DNA of 59,185 nucleotides, taken from the NCBI GenBank assembly GCA_045650705.1, contig JAZRRK010000008.1, forward strand, positions 1 through 59,185, in the 5' to 3' direction. The DNA comes from UMGS1781 sp045650705. Its GTDB lineage: Bacteria > Bacillota > Clostridia > TANB77 > CAG-508. The translations under genes were made by a program, and so were the position numbers. The notes under the pieces are model-generated. The model saw nothing but the letters and a program-made list of their open reading frames with translations. It did no database searches and was not told where the DNA came from. This document shows, in pieces, positions 7,459 to 16,306 of the stretch (its first letter is position 1; every line of letters starts with the position of its first letter).

Positions 7459-7540
7459 AGTTAGGGGGGAATAATGTTTGCCCTAATGAAAAGTAAATAG
7501 TAAAAAATACTTTATATTTTTGAGAAAGGAGAAATTAAAG

Positions 7541-8821
7541 ATGGCAAAAAAACAAAATAAAACTAGAGTAAAAAAGAATAAACTAAGACAACATATAATT
7601 CAAGTGCTTTTGTTATCTTTAATTATATTTACTATAATATTTTTCATATATCAAATAATAAAATTAGCAATTAATCCTACAGACTCATTTTTAGTTGAAG
7701 AAGGAAAAATATCAAAAGAGGAAAGTTTAATTGGCTATGTAATTCGTGATGAAAAAGTAATAAAAAGCGAATCACAGCAAAGCAATCTAATTAAAATAAA
7801 AAATGAAGGTGAAAAAGTAGCCGTAGGAGAAGCAGTTTTTAGATATGAATCAGCAAATGAGCAAGAGTTAAATAATAGGATAAACGAGTTGAATGTAGAA
7901 ATAGAAAAAGCAATGGAAGGACAAACAGAAATATTCTCAAGTGATATAAAAGCACTAGATAAGCAGATAGAAAGCAAAATAAGCGAATTACAAGATAAGA
8001 ACAATATGCAAACATTAAAAGAATATAAAAAAGATATAAATAGCTATATTACAAAAAAAGCTAAGATTTCAGGAGAATTAAGTCCAGCAGGTTCATACAT
8101 AAGTAATCTTATACAAGAGAGAACACAAATAGAATATGAAATATATAATAATTCTCAGTATGAGAATGCACCAATAGGAGGAATCATTTCATATAGAGTA
8201 GATGGATTAGAAGAAGTTTTAACACCTGATAATTTTGAAGTTTTAACATATGAATACCTAGAAGGATTAGGTTTAACGACAGGTCAAATTGTTACTACAA
8301 GTGATAAAGAGGGAAAAATAATAAATAATTTTGAATGCTATATAGCAGTTGTAACAAATACAGAAGAGGCAAATAATGCAGAAGTTGGAGATAAAATATA
8401 TGTTAGATTATCTGGAAATCAAGTTATAGATGCAGAAATAGCATATATAAAGGAAGCAGAAAAAGATGTAATAATAGTTTTAAAAATAAATCAAGGAGTA
8501 GAAAATCTATCAAACTATAGAAAAATTTCATTAGATATTATTTGGTGGGAGAAAGAAGGATTAAGAGTTCCAAATTCAAGTATAATATATGAAAATGGAT
8601 TAAGCTATGTTATAAGAACAAAAAATGGAATGCTAAATAAAATACTTGTTAAAATATTAAAAGAAAATGATAAATATAGTATAATAACAAATTATAAAAC
8701 AGAAGAATTAAAAAGCATAGGATATTCCGGAGAACAAATAAATACTATGAAAAAAATAAGTATTTATGATGAAATACTATCAGATCCAGACATAGAAGAG
8801 ATAAGTAAACAATTAGACTAA
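7541..8821 (+). CDS. HlyD-like membrane-anchored protein
   Basis: The 426-aa protein starts with a very basic segment, then one membrane helix (about 19-43), then an extracytoplasmic part. That part has a lipoyl/barrel-sandwich-like piece (about 60-105, IKIKNEGEKVAVGEAVFRYE), a helical hairpin (about 110-195) and beta-rich sequence. This is the plan of HlyD/membrane-fusion proteins, although no ABC transporter or outer-membrane partner is nearby. ATG 7541 was chosen for AAAGGAGAA placed just upstream. It is downstream of miaA after an 80-base gap containing a small hairpin (TTAGGG/CCCTAA). Its last 9 bases overlap the convergent smr gene. The exact function is not clear. Confidence 0.65.
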   Translation: MAKKQNKTRVKKNKLRQHIIQVLLLSLIIFTIIFFIYQIIKLAINPTDSFLVEEGKISKEESLIGYVIRDEKVIKSESQQSNLIKIKNEGEKVAVGEAVFRYESANEQELNNRINELNVEIEKAMEGQTEIFSSDIKALDKQIESKISELQDKNNMQTLKEYKKDINSYITKKAKISGELSPAGSYISNLIQERTQIEYEIYNNSQYENAPIGGIISYRVDGLEEVLTPDNFEVLTYEYLEGLGLTTGQIVTTSDKEGKIINNFECYIAVVTNTEEANNAEVGDKIYVRLSGNQVIDAEIAYIKEAEKDVIIVLKINQGVENLSNYRKISLDIIWWEKEGLRVPNSSIIYENGLSYVIRTKNGMLNKILVKILKENDKYSIITNYKTEELKSIGYSGEQINTMKKISIYDEILSDPDIEEISKQLD

Positions 8822-9067
8822 AAATAAAGTAATTCCTTTATTTAATGGGATTACTTTTTGTTTAATTCTAGGATGTTTAAAATCTTTACGAACCATATTT
8901 AATAAAACCTGCCCTTTACGATATCCATGAATTACAACAACTTCTAAAATATCATCAGGCAAAGTTTCAAATAATTTATCTAAATAATAACGAGCTTCTA
9001 ATAGCTCCATATTGTGTAAATCAATAGTAACTCGTTTATCTTCTGGAATTAATAAATCATCTAACAT
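8813..9067 (-). CDS. Stand-alone Smr domain protein
   Basis: The 84-aa protein is a single Smr domain, as found at the C terminus of MutS2: TIDLHNMELLEARYYLD near the N terminus (the DLHG-type motif, with Asn for Gly), VVVIHGYRKGQ (the HGxG-type motif) and a C-terminal VIPLNKGITLF. Smr domains bind or nick DNA and RNA. The DxH and HGY elements are present, so nuclease activity is possible. It is convergent with, and overlaps by 9 bases, the HlyD-like gene. AGAGAGG precedes the ATG. Confidence 0.85.
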   Translation of the reverse strand: MLDDLLIPEDKRVTIDLHNMELLEARYYLDKLFETLPDDILEVVVIHGYRKGQVLLNMVRKDFKHPRIKQKVIPLNKGITLFLV

Positions 9068-9154
9068 AAGTACCTCTCTAATTTATAGTATTACCCATTT
9101 TTAAACTTAGAATAATAAAAATATTATAACACATAACTTTTTTTTAGTAAATAC

Positions 9155-9183
9155 TTGCAAAATTTGGAAATACGTGTTAAAAT
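9155..9183 (+). promoter_or_regulatory. Sigma-A promoter of rpsT
   Basis: TTGCAA (9155-9160) and TAAAAT (9178-9183) are 17 bases apart, with TG at 9175-9176 as an extended -10. The start near 9190 leaves a 40-base leader ending in GGGAGGTG. Confidence 0.75.
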
Positions 9184-9229
9184 AGAAAAAGTGAAATTTT
9201 AATTTGACTTTAAGGGAGGTGCCAAAAGA

Positions 9230-9490
9230 ATGCCAAACATTAAATCTGCAATAAAAAGAGTTAGTGTAATAGAAACTAAAACTTTAAAAAATAATATGAT
9301 AAAGTCTGAATATAAAACAGCTGTTAAGAAATTTGAAGCAGCAGTAGCAGAAGGAAATAAAGAAAAAGCACAAGAAGCTTTAAAATTAGCTACAAAAAAA
9401 ATAGATGGTGCTTGTTCAAAAGGAATTATTAAACAAAACACAGCTTCAAGAAAAAAATCAAATTTAGCTAAAAAATTAAATGTTATGTAG
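9230..9490 (+). CDS. rpsT: Small ribosomal subunit protein bS20
   Basis: The 86-aa, strongly basic, helical protein begins MPNIKSAIKRV and ends SNLAKKLNVM, with the typical bS20 features (IKSAIKR, AAVAEGNKEKAQEALK, KGIIKQNTASRKKSNLAKKL). It binds 16S rRNA early in 30S assembly. It has its own promoter and a terminator and stands alone, as rpsT usually does. GGGAGGTG precedes the ATG by 10 bases. Confidence 0.97.
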   Translation: MPNIKSAIKRVSVIETKTLKNNMIKSEYKTAVKKFEAAVAEGNKEKAQEALKLATKKIDGACSKGIIKQNTASRKKSNLAKKLNVM

Positions 9491-9494
9491 TTAG

Positions 9495-9528
9495 AAAAAA
9501 GATTTCAACAAAATTGAAATCTTTTTTT
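9495..9528 (+). terminator. Terminator of rpsT
   Basis: AAAAAAGATTTCAA pairs with TTGAAATCTTTTTT around a short loop, directly followed by the T run, five bases after the rpsT stop codon. Confidence 0.85.
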
Positions 9529-9535
9529 GTTTCTC

Positions 9536-9564
9536 TTGCATAAAATTATATAATGTAATAAAAT
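9536..9564 (+). promoter_or_regulatory. Probable promoter of pgi
   Basis: TTGCAT (9536-9541) and TAAAAT (9559-9564) lie 17 bases apart, about 25 bases before the pgi start codon. Confidence 0.55.
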
Positions 9565-9590
9565 TATGGTAGAAATTGGAGGGAAAACAA

Positions 9591-10892
9591 ATGTCAAATA
9601 TAAAAGTAACATTAGATTATTCAGGTATAAAAAAAGAAGATTTACGAAAGTATAATAAACAAGTAGAGAAAGCTCATAATGAATTACATAGTATTGCAGA
9701 AGATGAAAATGAATTTGCAGGTTGGTTACACTTACCAACAAATTACGATAAAGAAGAATTTGCAAGAATAAAAAAATCAGCAGAAAAAATAAAAAAAGAT
9801 TCAGAAGTATTTATTATTATAGGAATAGGTGGTTCTTATTTAGGCGCAAGAGCTGTTATAGAATCATTAACAAATACCTTTTATAATATATGCTCAAACA
9901 GAAAAACTCCTCAAATATTTTTTGTGGGGAATAATATGAGCCCTAATTATATGAATGATTTAATAGAATGTATTGGTGATAAAGATGTTTCAATAAATGT
10001 TATATCAAAATCAGGAACAACAACAGAGCCAGCAATAGCATTTAGAATATTTAGAGAATTTATGGAATCAAAATATGGAATTGATGAAGCAAGAAAGAGA
10101 ATTTATATAACAACAGATAAAGAAAAAGGTGCATTAAAGAAATTATCAAATGAAGAAGAATATGAAACATTTGTAATACCGGATAATATAGGAGGTAGAT
10201 TCTCTGTATTAACAGCAGTTGGATTATTACCTATAGCAGTAGCTGGAATAGATATAGATAAATTAATGTATGGAGCTAAAACAGCTGAAGATAAGTATAA
10301 TGAAAAGTCTGTTAAGTATAATGAATGTTATCAATATGCAGTTGCAAGAAACATATTATATAAAGATGGAAAAACAACAGAAATTTTAGTGAATTATGAA
10401 CCTAAAATGCAATATTTTACAGAGTGGTGGAAACAATTATATGGAGAGAGTGAAGGAAAAGAACATAAAGGAATATTTCCAGCAGGAGCACTCTTTACAA
10501 CAGATTTACATTCTCTAGGACAATATATACAAGATGGTAAAAGAAATATTTTAGAAACTGTAATAAAAATAGATAATACACAAACAGATATAAAAATAAA
10601 GAGTGATGCAGATAATATAGATGGATTAAACTTTATAGCAGACAAGACAATGGACTATGTAAATAAAAAAGCAATGGAAGGAACTATAGAAGCACATGTT
10701 TCAGGAGGAGTGCCAAATATATTAATAACAATAGAGAAATTAGATGAAGAAACAATAGGAGAATTAATATATTTCTTTGAATTAGCTTGTGGAATATCGG
10801 GAAAAATATTAGGAGTAGACCCGTTTAATCAGCCAGGAGTAGAAGCATATAAGAAGAATATGTTCCGCTTACTAGGAAAACCTGGAGTATAA
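9591..10892 (+). CDS. pgi: Glucose-6-phosphate isomerase
   Basis: The 433-aa enzyme interconverts glucose-6-phosphate and fructose-6-phosphate in glycolysis. Visible motifs: IIGIGGSYLGARAVIES (about 75-92), VISKSGTTTEPAIAFR (phosphosugar-binding SIS motif, about 137), DNIGGRFSVLTAVGLLP (about 195) and the C-terminal GVDPFNQPGVEAYKKNMF with catalytic Gln and Lys. The length fits the short bacterial form. ATG 9591 follows GGAGGG by 7 bases; an upstream in-frame TTG (9576) would place the Shine-Dalgarno sequence inside the gene. Confidence 0.97.
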   Translation: MSNIKVTLDYSGIKKEDLRKYNKQVEKAHNELHSIAEDENEFAGWLHLPTNYDKEEFARIKKSAEKIKKDSEVFIIIGIGGSYLGARAVIESLTNTFYNICSNRKTPQIFFVGNNMSPNYMNDLIECIGDKDVSINVISKSGTTTEPAIAFRIFREFMESKYGIDEARKRIYITTDKEKGALKKLSNEEEYETFVIPDNIGGRFSVLTAVGLLPIAVAGIDIDKLMYGAKTAEDKYNEKSVKYNECYQYAVARNILYKDGKTTEILVNYEPKMQYFTEWWKQLYGESEGKEHKGIFPAGALFTTDLHSLGQYIQDGKRNILETVIKIDNTQTDIKIKSDADNIDGLNFIADKTMDYVNKKAMEGTIEAHVSGGVPNILITIEKLDEETIGELIYFFELACGISGKILGVDPFNQPGVEAYKKNMFRLLGKPGV

Positions 10893-10907
10893 AAGTTTAT
10901 ATAGAAG

Positions 10908-10933
10908 TGTAGGGGCGACCATTGGTCGTCCGT
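10908..10933. repeat. Palindromic repeat, GTAGGGGCGA family (copy 1)
   Basis: TGTAGGGGCGACC-ATT-GGTCGTCCG is an interrupted palindrome between pgi and lgt. Related copies start at 11741, 27363 and 53712. All begin TGTAGGGG and end in a CGTCC- or CGACC-type arm. Confidence 0.7.
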
Positions 10934-10953
10934 TCTTCAATGAAAGGAAGTTT

Positions 10954-11737
10954 ATGAACACAGTAACATTTCCAATGCTTAATTTAAAATTAAACATAGA
11001 TAATGTAGCATTTTCAATATTTGGAATAGATATATATTGGTATGCAATATTTATTGTAAGTGCAATGCTTATTGCACTTCTTATATTAAAAAAAAGACAA
11101 GGATTATATAATATAAAATATCAAGATATAATAGATTTATTTATATACTTATTACCAATAGCAATTATATCAGCAAGATTATATTATGTGATATTTAATT
11201 TTAGAGATTATATAAATGACCCACTACAAATTTTAAATATTCGAACAGGTGGATTAGCAATTTATGGAGGAATAATTGGAGGAATAATTACTTGTTTAGT
11301 TTTTTGTAAGAAAAGAAAAATAAATATATTAGATTTGCTAGATTATATTGTACCATGCCTAGCACTGCGGACAGGCTATTGGAAGATGGGGAAATTTTGT
11401 AAATATAGAGGCATATGGAACAAAGACTACTTTGCCTTGGAGAATGGGAATATATGAGTTAGGAGAGTATATAGAGGTACATCCAACATTTCTTTATGAA
11501 TCAATAATAACTTTTTCTTTATTTCTTTTCTTATTAAATATTAAAGAAAAACGAAAGTTTAGAGGACAAATAACATATATATATTTAATAATATATGGAT
11601 TTTCGAGGATGATAATAGAAGGACTAAGAACAGACAGCCTTATGATGGGAAATATCCGAGTGTCACAAATATTGTCATTATTGATTTTAATATTAGGGAT
11701 TTATTTCTATATGCGAAATAATAAAAGAAAGAAGTAA
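10954..11737 (+). pseudogene. lgt: Prolipoprotein diacylglyceryl transferase, frameshifted
   Basis: Lgt attaches diacylglycerol to the lipobox Cys of prelipoproteins. The first frame (10954 to about 11367) gives the N-terminal membrane helices, RTGGLAIYGGIIGG and DYIVPCLAL. It then runs off frame as RTGYWKMGKF. Dropping one base near 11368 (CTGCGGACAG) restores GQAIGRWGNFVNIEAYGT and TLPWRMGIYE, followed by the rest of the protein (VHPTFLYES, GFSRMIIEGLRTDSL). The restored protein would be about 260 aa, normal for Lgt, with all conserved motifs. Because Lgt is important and the rest is intact, a sequencing or assembly error is as likely as a true mutation. No second lgt is in the window. Confidence 0.88.
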
Positions 11738-11740
11738 ATG

Positions 11741-11848
11741 TGTAGGGGAGAGCAGTGCTCGTCCTATGTATAAAGAAAGTATTAAATGAAGTAGAATAAT
11801 ATATATAAAGTGAATAGTGAAAAATGAATAGTTAATAGTGAAAAGTAA
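11741..11848. repeat. Repeat copy 2 of TGTAGGGG family plus GTGAATAGTGAA-type tract
   Basis: TGTAGGGGAGAGCA-GTGCTCGTCC (11741-11764) is a degenerate member of the palindromic family. It is followed by an AT-rich stretch containing GTGAATAGTGAAAAATGAA (from 11811), a simple-repeat type also found near 27437 and 43535. No gene is visible here. Confidence 0.55.
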
Positions 11849-11876
11849 AAAATGGGAGCAATGCTCCCATTTTTTT
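11849..11876. terminator. Terminator of PASTA penicillin-binding protein gene
   Basis: AAAAAATGGGAGCA and TGCTCCCATTTTTT form a near-perfect stem that is active in either direction. It ends the minus-strand gene, whose stop codon overlaps it. Confidence 0.8.
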
Positions 11877-14091
11877 ACCAGCCACCATTTAATTCATTTT
11901 TAAGAGTAAGATTAATTACAGTACCTATTTCAACAGAAGTATCTGCAACAATATCTTGACTAATTACAATTCCAGAACCCTCTAATACAATGTTTAAATT
12001 ATATTCAGAACACATATTAATTGCTTCAGAAGCTGTTTTACCTTTAAAATTAGGAACAGTTACTGATGTAGAAACATTACTGTTTTCTGTATATAAAAAC
12101 ACATTTGCACCATCAAGTAAGTGAACTCCTGCTTTTGGCATTTGGTTTGTTATAATATCATTATCCGAAATAGAGTTATCTATATGTACGATAAATCCAT
12201 AAGAGTTTAACAAGTTTTTAGCTTGACTAATTGTTTTTCCTTTTACGTCTGGCATTGAAGTTGTAGAATAGTTTGAAGTATCTGTATCAGATGTTGAAGC
12301 AACACCTATATAAGGAAGAACTTCAGAAAGTATTTGTCCAACAACAGGACCAGCAATTTCGCCACCTTGGAAAGAATCACCTTTTGGATTGTATAGAGCG
12401 ACAAGAACAACCACTTCTGTATTTACAGTAGGAGAAAGACCAATAAAAGAAGCTACATAAGTTCCATCACTTTGTGCAAGGTTTTCAGAAGTTCCAGATT
12501 TTCCTCCAATTGAATAACCTTTTACATCGGAATATTTACCAGTGCCATTACTTACAACATAATCTAACATATCCATCATTTCGCTAGCAGTTTCTTTTGA
12601 AATAACTTGTCTAATTTGAGTAGGTTCAGGAGTAGTAGTACTACCAGTATTAGGATCTACAACTTTATCTACAATGCGAGGTTGCATTAGGATACCCTCA
12701 TTAGCTATAGCTGATACTGAAGTAACAAGCTGAAGAGGAGTAATTGTAATTCCTTGTCCAAAAGATGTAGTTGCAAGTTCTACTTTCCTAATACTATCTT
12801 TATTAAAGAACACACTATCAGATTCTCCATAAAAATCAGAATTTGTAGAACTAAGTAATCCAAATGCGTCATAATATTTATAAAGTGTAGAAGTTCCTAT
12901 TTTTAATCCTAATTGAATAAATGCGGGGTTACAAGAATTAGCTAATGCTTGTTTCAAAGTTTGTCCCTCATGAGGATTTGTAGATCTCCAACAATTTATT
13001 GTAGTATGATCAACAACTTCATGACCAGCACAGTAGAATGAATTAGCAACATCAGATTCAACTATATTTTCTTCTAGACCTACGGCTGCAGTAATTATTT
13101 TAAAAGTTGAACCAGGTTCATATGTATTTTGTACAGCTTTATTTCTCCACATATCATATAGATAATTATTTTTTTCTTCTGAAGATAGAGTATCCCAAGA
13201 ACTTGAAACAGTAACATCGGTAGGAGTAAAGGGAGTATTTAAATCATAATCTGGATAATTTGCCATTGCTAGAATATTTCCAGTTGAGGGCTCCATTACA
13301 ATAGCAGTGCCATAATCAGCTAAATTATCTAAAACAGCTTGAGAAAGATATTTTTCAACTATAGATTGTATATTTACATCAAGAGTAAGGTAAACACTAT
13401 TACCATCTTTAGCTTCTACATAAGATTGTTGTTGGTTAGGGATTTCGTGATTTACAGAGTCTGTTAAAGTAACCATTTTTCCAACAGTACCAGATAAAGT
13501 AGAATCAAGAGAATTCTCTAAACCAAACAATCCATTATTATCAGTACCAGTAAAGCCAAGAACATGAGAAGCAAGATTATTGTAAGGATAATAACGTTTT
13601 ATAGAAGAATCAATACTAACACCTGATGAAATATCATTAGAATCCATCCAATTTTCTAATAAATCAATTTTATCACTTTCAACTTTTGAAGCAATTGAAA
13701 CATAAGAAGTTGCAGAATTAAGTTTTTCTAAAGTTTCTGCGTAATCTAAGTTAAATATATTGCTAAGTGAGGTGGCTACAAAATCTAATGGAACGCTATT
13801 GCCATTAGAATATTTTAATTTAGTAGGATTAATAGATACAGTATCTACTTCAGCACTAATAGCCAAAACTTTACCATTAGAATCATAGATAGTTCCTCTA
13901 TTAGGGATGATAGTTTTAGTGGCAGTTTGTTGAGTATTTGCTTGTTTACTTAACCAATCTCCTTTAACAAACTGAAGATATGCTAATCTAATTATAAGTA
14001 AAAAAAGTAAAAAGAATAATAATAAGCATAACATATTTATTTTTTTTATATTTGTAGTATTAATTTTAACAACTTTTCGTGATTTCTTCAT
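11875..14091 (-). CDS. Class B penicillin-binding protein with two PASTA domains (SpoVD/PBP2B type)
   Basis: A D,D-transpeptidase that cross-links peptidoglycan on the outer face of the membrane. The 738-aa protein has a basic tail, one membrane helix (about 19-40) and a dimerisation domain with IPNRGTIYDSNGKVLA. The transpeptidase domain has PGSTFK (active Ser about 328), SCNPAF (SxN) and KSGTSE (KTG box, about 530). Two PASTA repeats follow (about 605-672 and 673-738: MPDVKGKTISQAKNLL, VPNFKGKTASEAINMC). A second protein of this class at 54337 lies in the division cluster, so this lone gene may be the sporulation enzyme SpoVD; that assignment is inference. A terminator follows it. Confidence 0.9.
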   Translation of the reverse strand: MKKSRKVVKINTTNIKKINMLCLLLFFLLFLLIIRLAYLQFVKGDWLSKQANTQQTATKTIIPNRGTIYDSNGKVLAISAEVDTVSINPTKLKYSNGNSVPLDFVATSLSNIFNLDYAETLEKLNSATSYVSIASKVESDKIDLLENWMDSNDISSGVSIDSSIKRYYPYNNLASHVLGFTGTDNNGLFGLENSLDSTLSGTVGKMVTLTDSVNHEIPNQQQSYVEAKDGNSVYLTLDVNIQSIVEKYLSQAVLDNLADYGTAIVMEPSTGNILAMANYPDYDLNTPFTPTDVTVSSSWDTLSSEEKNNYLYDMWRNKAVQNTYEPGSTFKIITAAVGLEENIVESDVANSFYCAGHEVVDHTTINCWRSTNPHEGQTLKQALANSCNPAFIQLGLKIGTSTLYKYYDAFGLLSSTNSDFYGESDSVFFNKDSIRKVELATTSFGQGITITPLQLVTSVSAIANEGILMQPRIVDKVVDPNTGSTTTPEPTQIRQVISKETASEMMDMLDYVVSNGTGKYSDVKGYSIGGKSGTSENLAQSDGTYVASFIGLSPTVNTEVVVLVALYNPKGDSFQGGEIAGPVVGQILSEVLPYIGVASTSDTDTSNYSTTSMPDVKGKTISQAKNLLNSYGFIVHIDNSISDNDIITNQMPKAGVHLLDGANVFLYTENSNVSTSVTVPNFKGKTASEAINMCSEYNLNIVLEGSGIVISQDIVADTSVEIGTVINLTLKNELNGGW

Positions 14092-14153
14092 AAGTATCCT
14101 CCCAAATTGTAATAATTGTATATGATAAATTAGTAAAAATCAATAGCTTTGGC

Positions 14154-14182
14154 TTGTTTTTTTACGGAAAAAGTTATATAAT
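14154..14182 (+). promoter_or_regulatory. Sigma-A promoter of gatCAB
   Basis: TTGTTT (14154-14159) and TATAAT (14177-14182) are 17 bases apart, about 37 bases upstream of the gatC ATG. Confidence 0.6.
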
Positions 14183-14218
14183 TATTGACATTGAAAAAGC
14201 TAAGAAAGGAATGATTTT

Positions 14219-14503
14219 ATGCAAGTAGAAAAAGAAGAAATTTTACACATTGCAAAACTAGCTTGTCTTAATATTAAAGAAGAAGAGATAGAAGAATATA
14301 GAAAGAATCTTCAAGACATATTAAACTTTGCAAATATTGTTAATAGTGTAGATACAAACAATGTAAGTGAAACAATAGGAAGCACATCAAATGTAAATAT
14401 GTTTAGAGAAGATGAAATAAAAATTTTTGATAATCAAGAAGGATTACTACAAAATGCACCAGAGCAAGACCGAGGAATGTTCAGTATTCCTAAGGTAATT
14501 TAG
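14219..14503 (+). CDS. gatC: Asp-tRNA(Asn)/Glu-tRNA(Gln) amidotransferase subunit C
   Basis: GatC is the small clamp that holds GatA and GatB together in the enzyme that converts mischarged Glu-tRNA(Gln) and Asp-tRNA(Asn). The 94-aa protein shows IAKLACLNIKEEEIEEYRKNLQDILNF and the C-terminal LLQNAPEQDRGMFSIPKVI, both typical. AAAGGA precedes the ATG. It begins the gatC-gatA-gatB operon; a palindromic repeat is inserted before gatA. Confidence 0.95.
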   Translation: MQVEKEEILHIAKLACLNIKEEEIEEYRKNLQDILNFANIVNSVDTNNVSETIGSTSNVNMFREDEIKIFDNQEGLLQNAPEQDRGMFSIPKVI

Positions 14504-14525
14504 CAATAAGCTTTAATGATAATAA

Positions 14526-14608
14526 GTAGCCCAACACAGGCGATGCATTTTTCTTTTTGAGCAACGAGAAAAAAAGAAAACATCCATAGCCAACGAGATT
14601 GGGCGGAT
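14526..14608. repeat. Palindromic repeat, TAGCCCAAC family (copy 1)
   Basis: This starts TAGCCCAACACAGGCGATGC and ends CCAACGAGATTGGGCGGA, with an internal hairpin (TTTTTCTTTTT/GAGAAAAAAAG). Copies with the same ends lie at 23900-24033 and, inverted, at 38082-38201. It fills the gap between gatC and gatA. Confidence 0.7.
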
Positions 14609-14634
14609 TTTAAAGGTAAAGAAGGGATGATTAA

Positions 14635-16086
14635 ATGGAACTTTATGAGTTGACTGTACACGAATTATTAGAAAAACTAGACAAAAACGAAATAACATCT
14701 GAAGATATAATAAAGAGCTATTCAAAAAGAATAGAGGAAAAAGAAAAAGATGTACAAGCTTTTGTAACTGTAACAACAGAGAAAGCACTAGAAAAATCAA
14801 AAAACATAGATAGAACAAAATCAAAATTAGCAGGTATTCCAGTTGGAATAAAAGACAATATGTGTACAAAAGGTGTTAAAACAACATGTTGTTCAAAAAT
14901 ATTAGAAAACTTTATAGCACCATATGATGCCACAGTTGTAGAAAAAATGGAAAATGAAGGATTAATAAGCCTTGGAAAACTGAATATGGATGAATTTGCA
15001 ATGGGATCATCAACAGAATATTCAGCACAAAAAATTACAAAAAATCCATGGAACCTAAAAACAGTTCCAGGAGGTTCAAGTGGAGGAAGTGCAGCAGCTG
15101 TAGCAAGTGATATGGTACCATGGGCATTAGGTTCAGATACAGGAGGATCAATACGTCAACCAGCTTCTCTTTGTGGAGTTGTTGGATTAAAACCTACTTA
15201 TGGTTTAGTTTCAAGGTATGGATTAGTAGCATATGCATCATCATTTGACCAAATAGGACCAATTACAAAAGATGTTGAAGACTGTGCAATATTATTAAAC
15301 GTATTAGCAGGTCATGATGAAAAAGACTCAACATCTGTAAATGTACCTAAAAAAGATTATACAAAAAGTTTGGTAAAAGATGTAAGTAAACTAAAAATAG
15401 GAGTTCCAAAAGAATTCTTAGGTGAAGGAATAAACGAAGAAGTTAAACAAAGTGTACTAACAGCAGTAGAAGAATATAAGAAGCTAGGTGCAACTGTAGA
15501 AGAATGTACATTAGATATTGCAAATGAAGCATTAGCAACATACTATATAATTGCTGACGCTGAAGCAAGTTCAAATTTGGGAAGATTTGATGGAATAAGA
15601 TATGGGCATAGAACTAAAAATTATGAAAGTTTAAAAGATATATATGCAAATTCAAGAAGTGAAGGATTTGGAACAGAAGTAAAAAGAAGAATAATACTAG
15701 GAACTTATGTACTTTCATCAGGATATTATGATGCTTATTACAAAAAAGCATTAAAAGTAAGAACAATAATAAAGCAGGAATTTGAAAAACTTTTCGAAAA
15801 ATATGATTTGTTAATAACACCAACATCACCAACAGTAGCATTTGAAATAGGTGCTAAATCAAGTAATCCACTAGAAATGTATTTGGCAGATTTATGTACA
15901 GTTTCTATAAACATTGCTGGACTTCCAGGTATATCAATTCCATGTGGAGTAGATAAGCAAGGTATGCCAATAGGATTACAATTAATAGGAAAACCATTTG
16001 GAGAAGAAACAATTATTCAAGCAGCATACACATATGAACAAGAAACAAAATTTAGAGAAAAGTATAAACCAGAATTTAAATCTTAA
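14635..16086 (+). CDS. gatA: Asp-tRNA(Asn)/Glu-tRNA(Gln) amidotransferase subunit A
   Basis: GatA is the amidase subunit that releases ammonia from glutamine and passes it to GatB. The 483-aa protein carries the amidase-signature triad: Lys in GIPVGIKDNMC (about 70-80), Ser in GGSSGGSAAAVAS (about 145-157) and Ser in GSDTGGSIRQPASL (about 165-178). The start follows AAGAAGGGATG. An inverted-repeat element of 170 bp is inserted between it and gatB. Confidence 0.97.
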   Translation: MELYELTVHELLEKLDKNEITSEDIIKSYSKRIEEKEKDVQAFVTVTTEKALEKSKNIDRTKSKLAGIPVGIKDNMCTKGVKTTCCSKILENFIAPYDATVVEKMENEGLISLGKLNMDEFAMGSSTEYSAQKITKNPWNLKTVPGGSSGGSAAAVASDMVPWALGSDTGGSIRQPASLCGVVGLKPTYGLVSRYGLVAYASSFDQIGPITKDVEDCAILLNVLAGHDEKDSTSVNVPKKDYTKSLVKDVSKLKIGVPKEFLGEGINEEVKQSVLTAVEEYKKLGATVEECTLDIANEALATYYIIADAEASSNLGRFDGIRYGHRTKNYESLKDIYANSRSEGFGTEVKRRIILGTYVLSSGYYDAYYKKALKVRTIIKQEFEKLFEKYDLLITPTSPTVAFEIGAKSSNPLEMYLADLCTVSINIAGLPGISIPCGVDKQGMPIGLQLIGKPFGEETIIQAAYTYEQETKFREKYKPEFKS

Positions 16087-16107
16087 CAATTATATAAGAA
16101 TTAAATA

Positions 16108-16277
16108 AGCCAGGTATTAATTAATATATGTTTGAACTTGCGGTCTCCAGACGCGGTTTATTACCTACTATATTTAAATTAATTACTACGATAATAATTA
16201 CTGGAATAATAATTGCACGCCTCCGGCTACTCATGGGGTCGACCTCGTTTGCAACATATATTAATTAATACCTGGCT
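16108..16277. mobile_element. MITE-like element with 25-bp perfect terminal inverted repeats
   Basis: The 25 bases at 16108-16132 (starting AGCCAGGTATTAATTAATA) recur exactly inverted at 16253-16277. The 120-base interior has no reading frame and is itself partly palindromic (GATAATAATTACTGG/AATAATAATT). The element sits between gatA and gatB, with no clear target-site duplication. It looks like a non-autonomous element that needs a transposase in trans. Confidence 0.7.
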
Positions 16278-16306
16278 AAAATAAAAAATAAGAAAGGAAT
16301 AAATTT

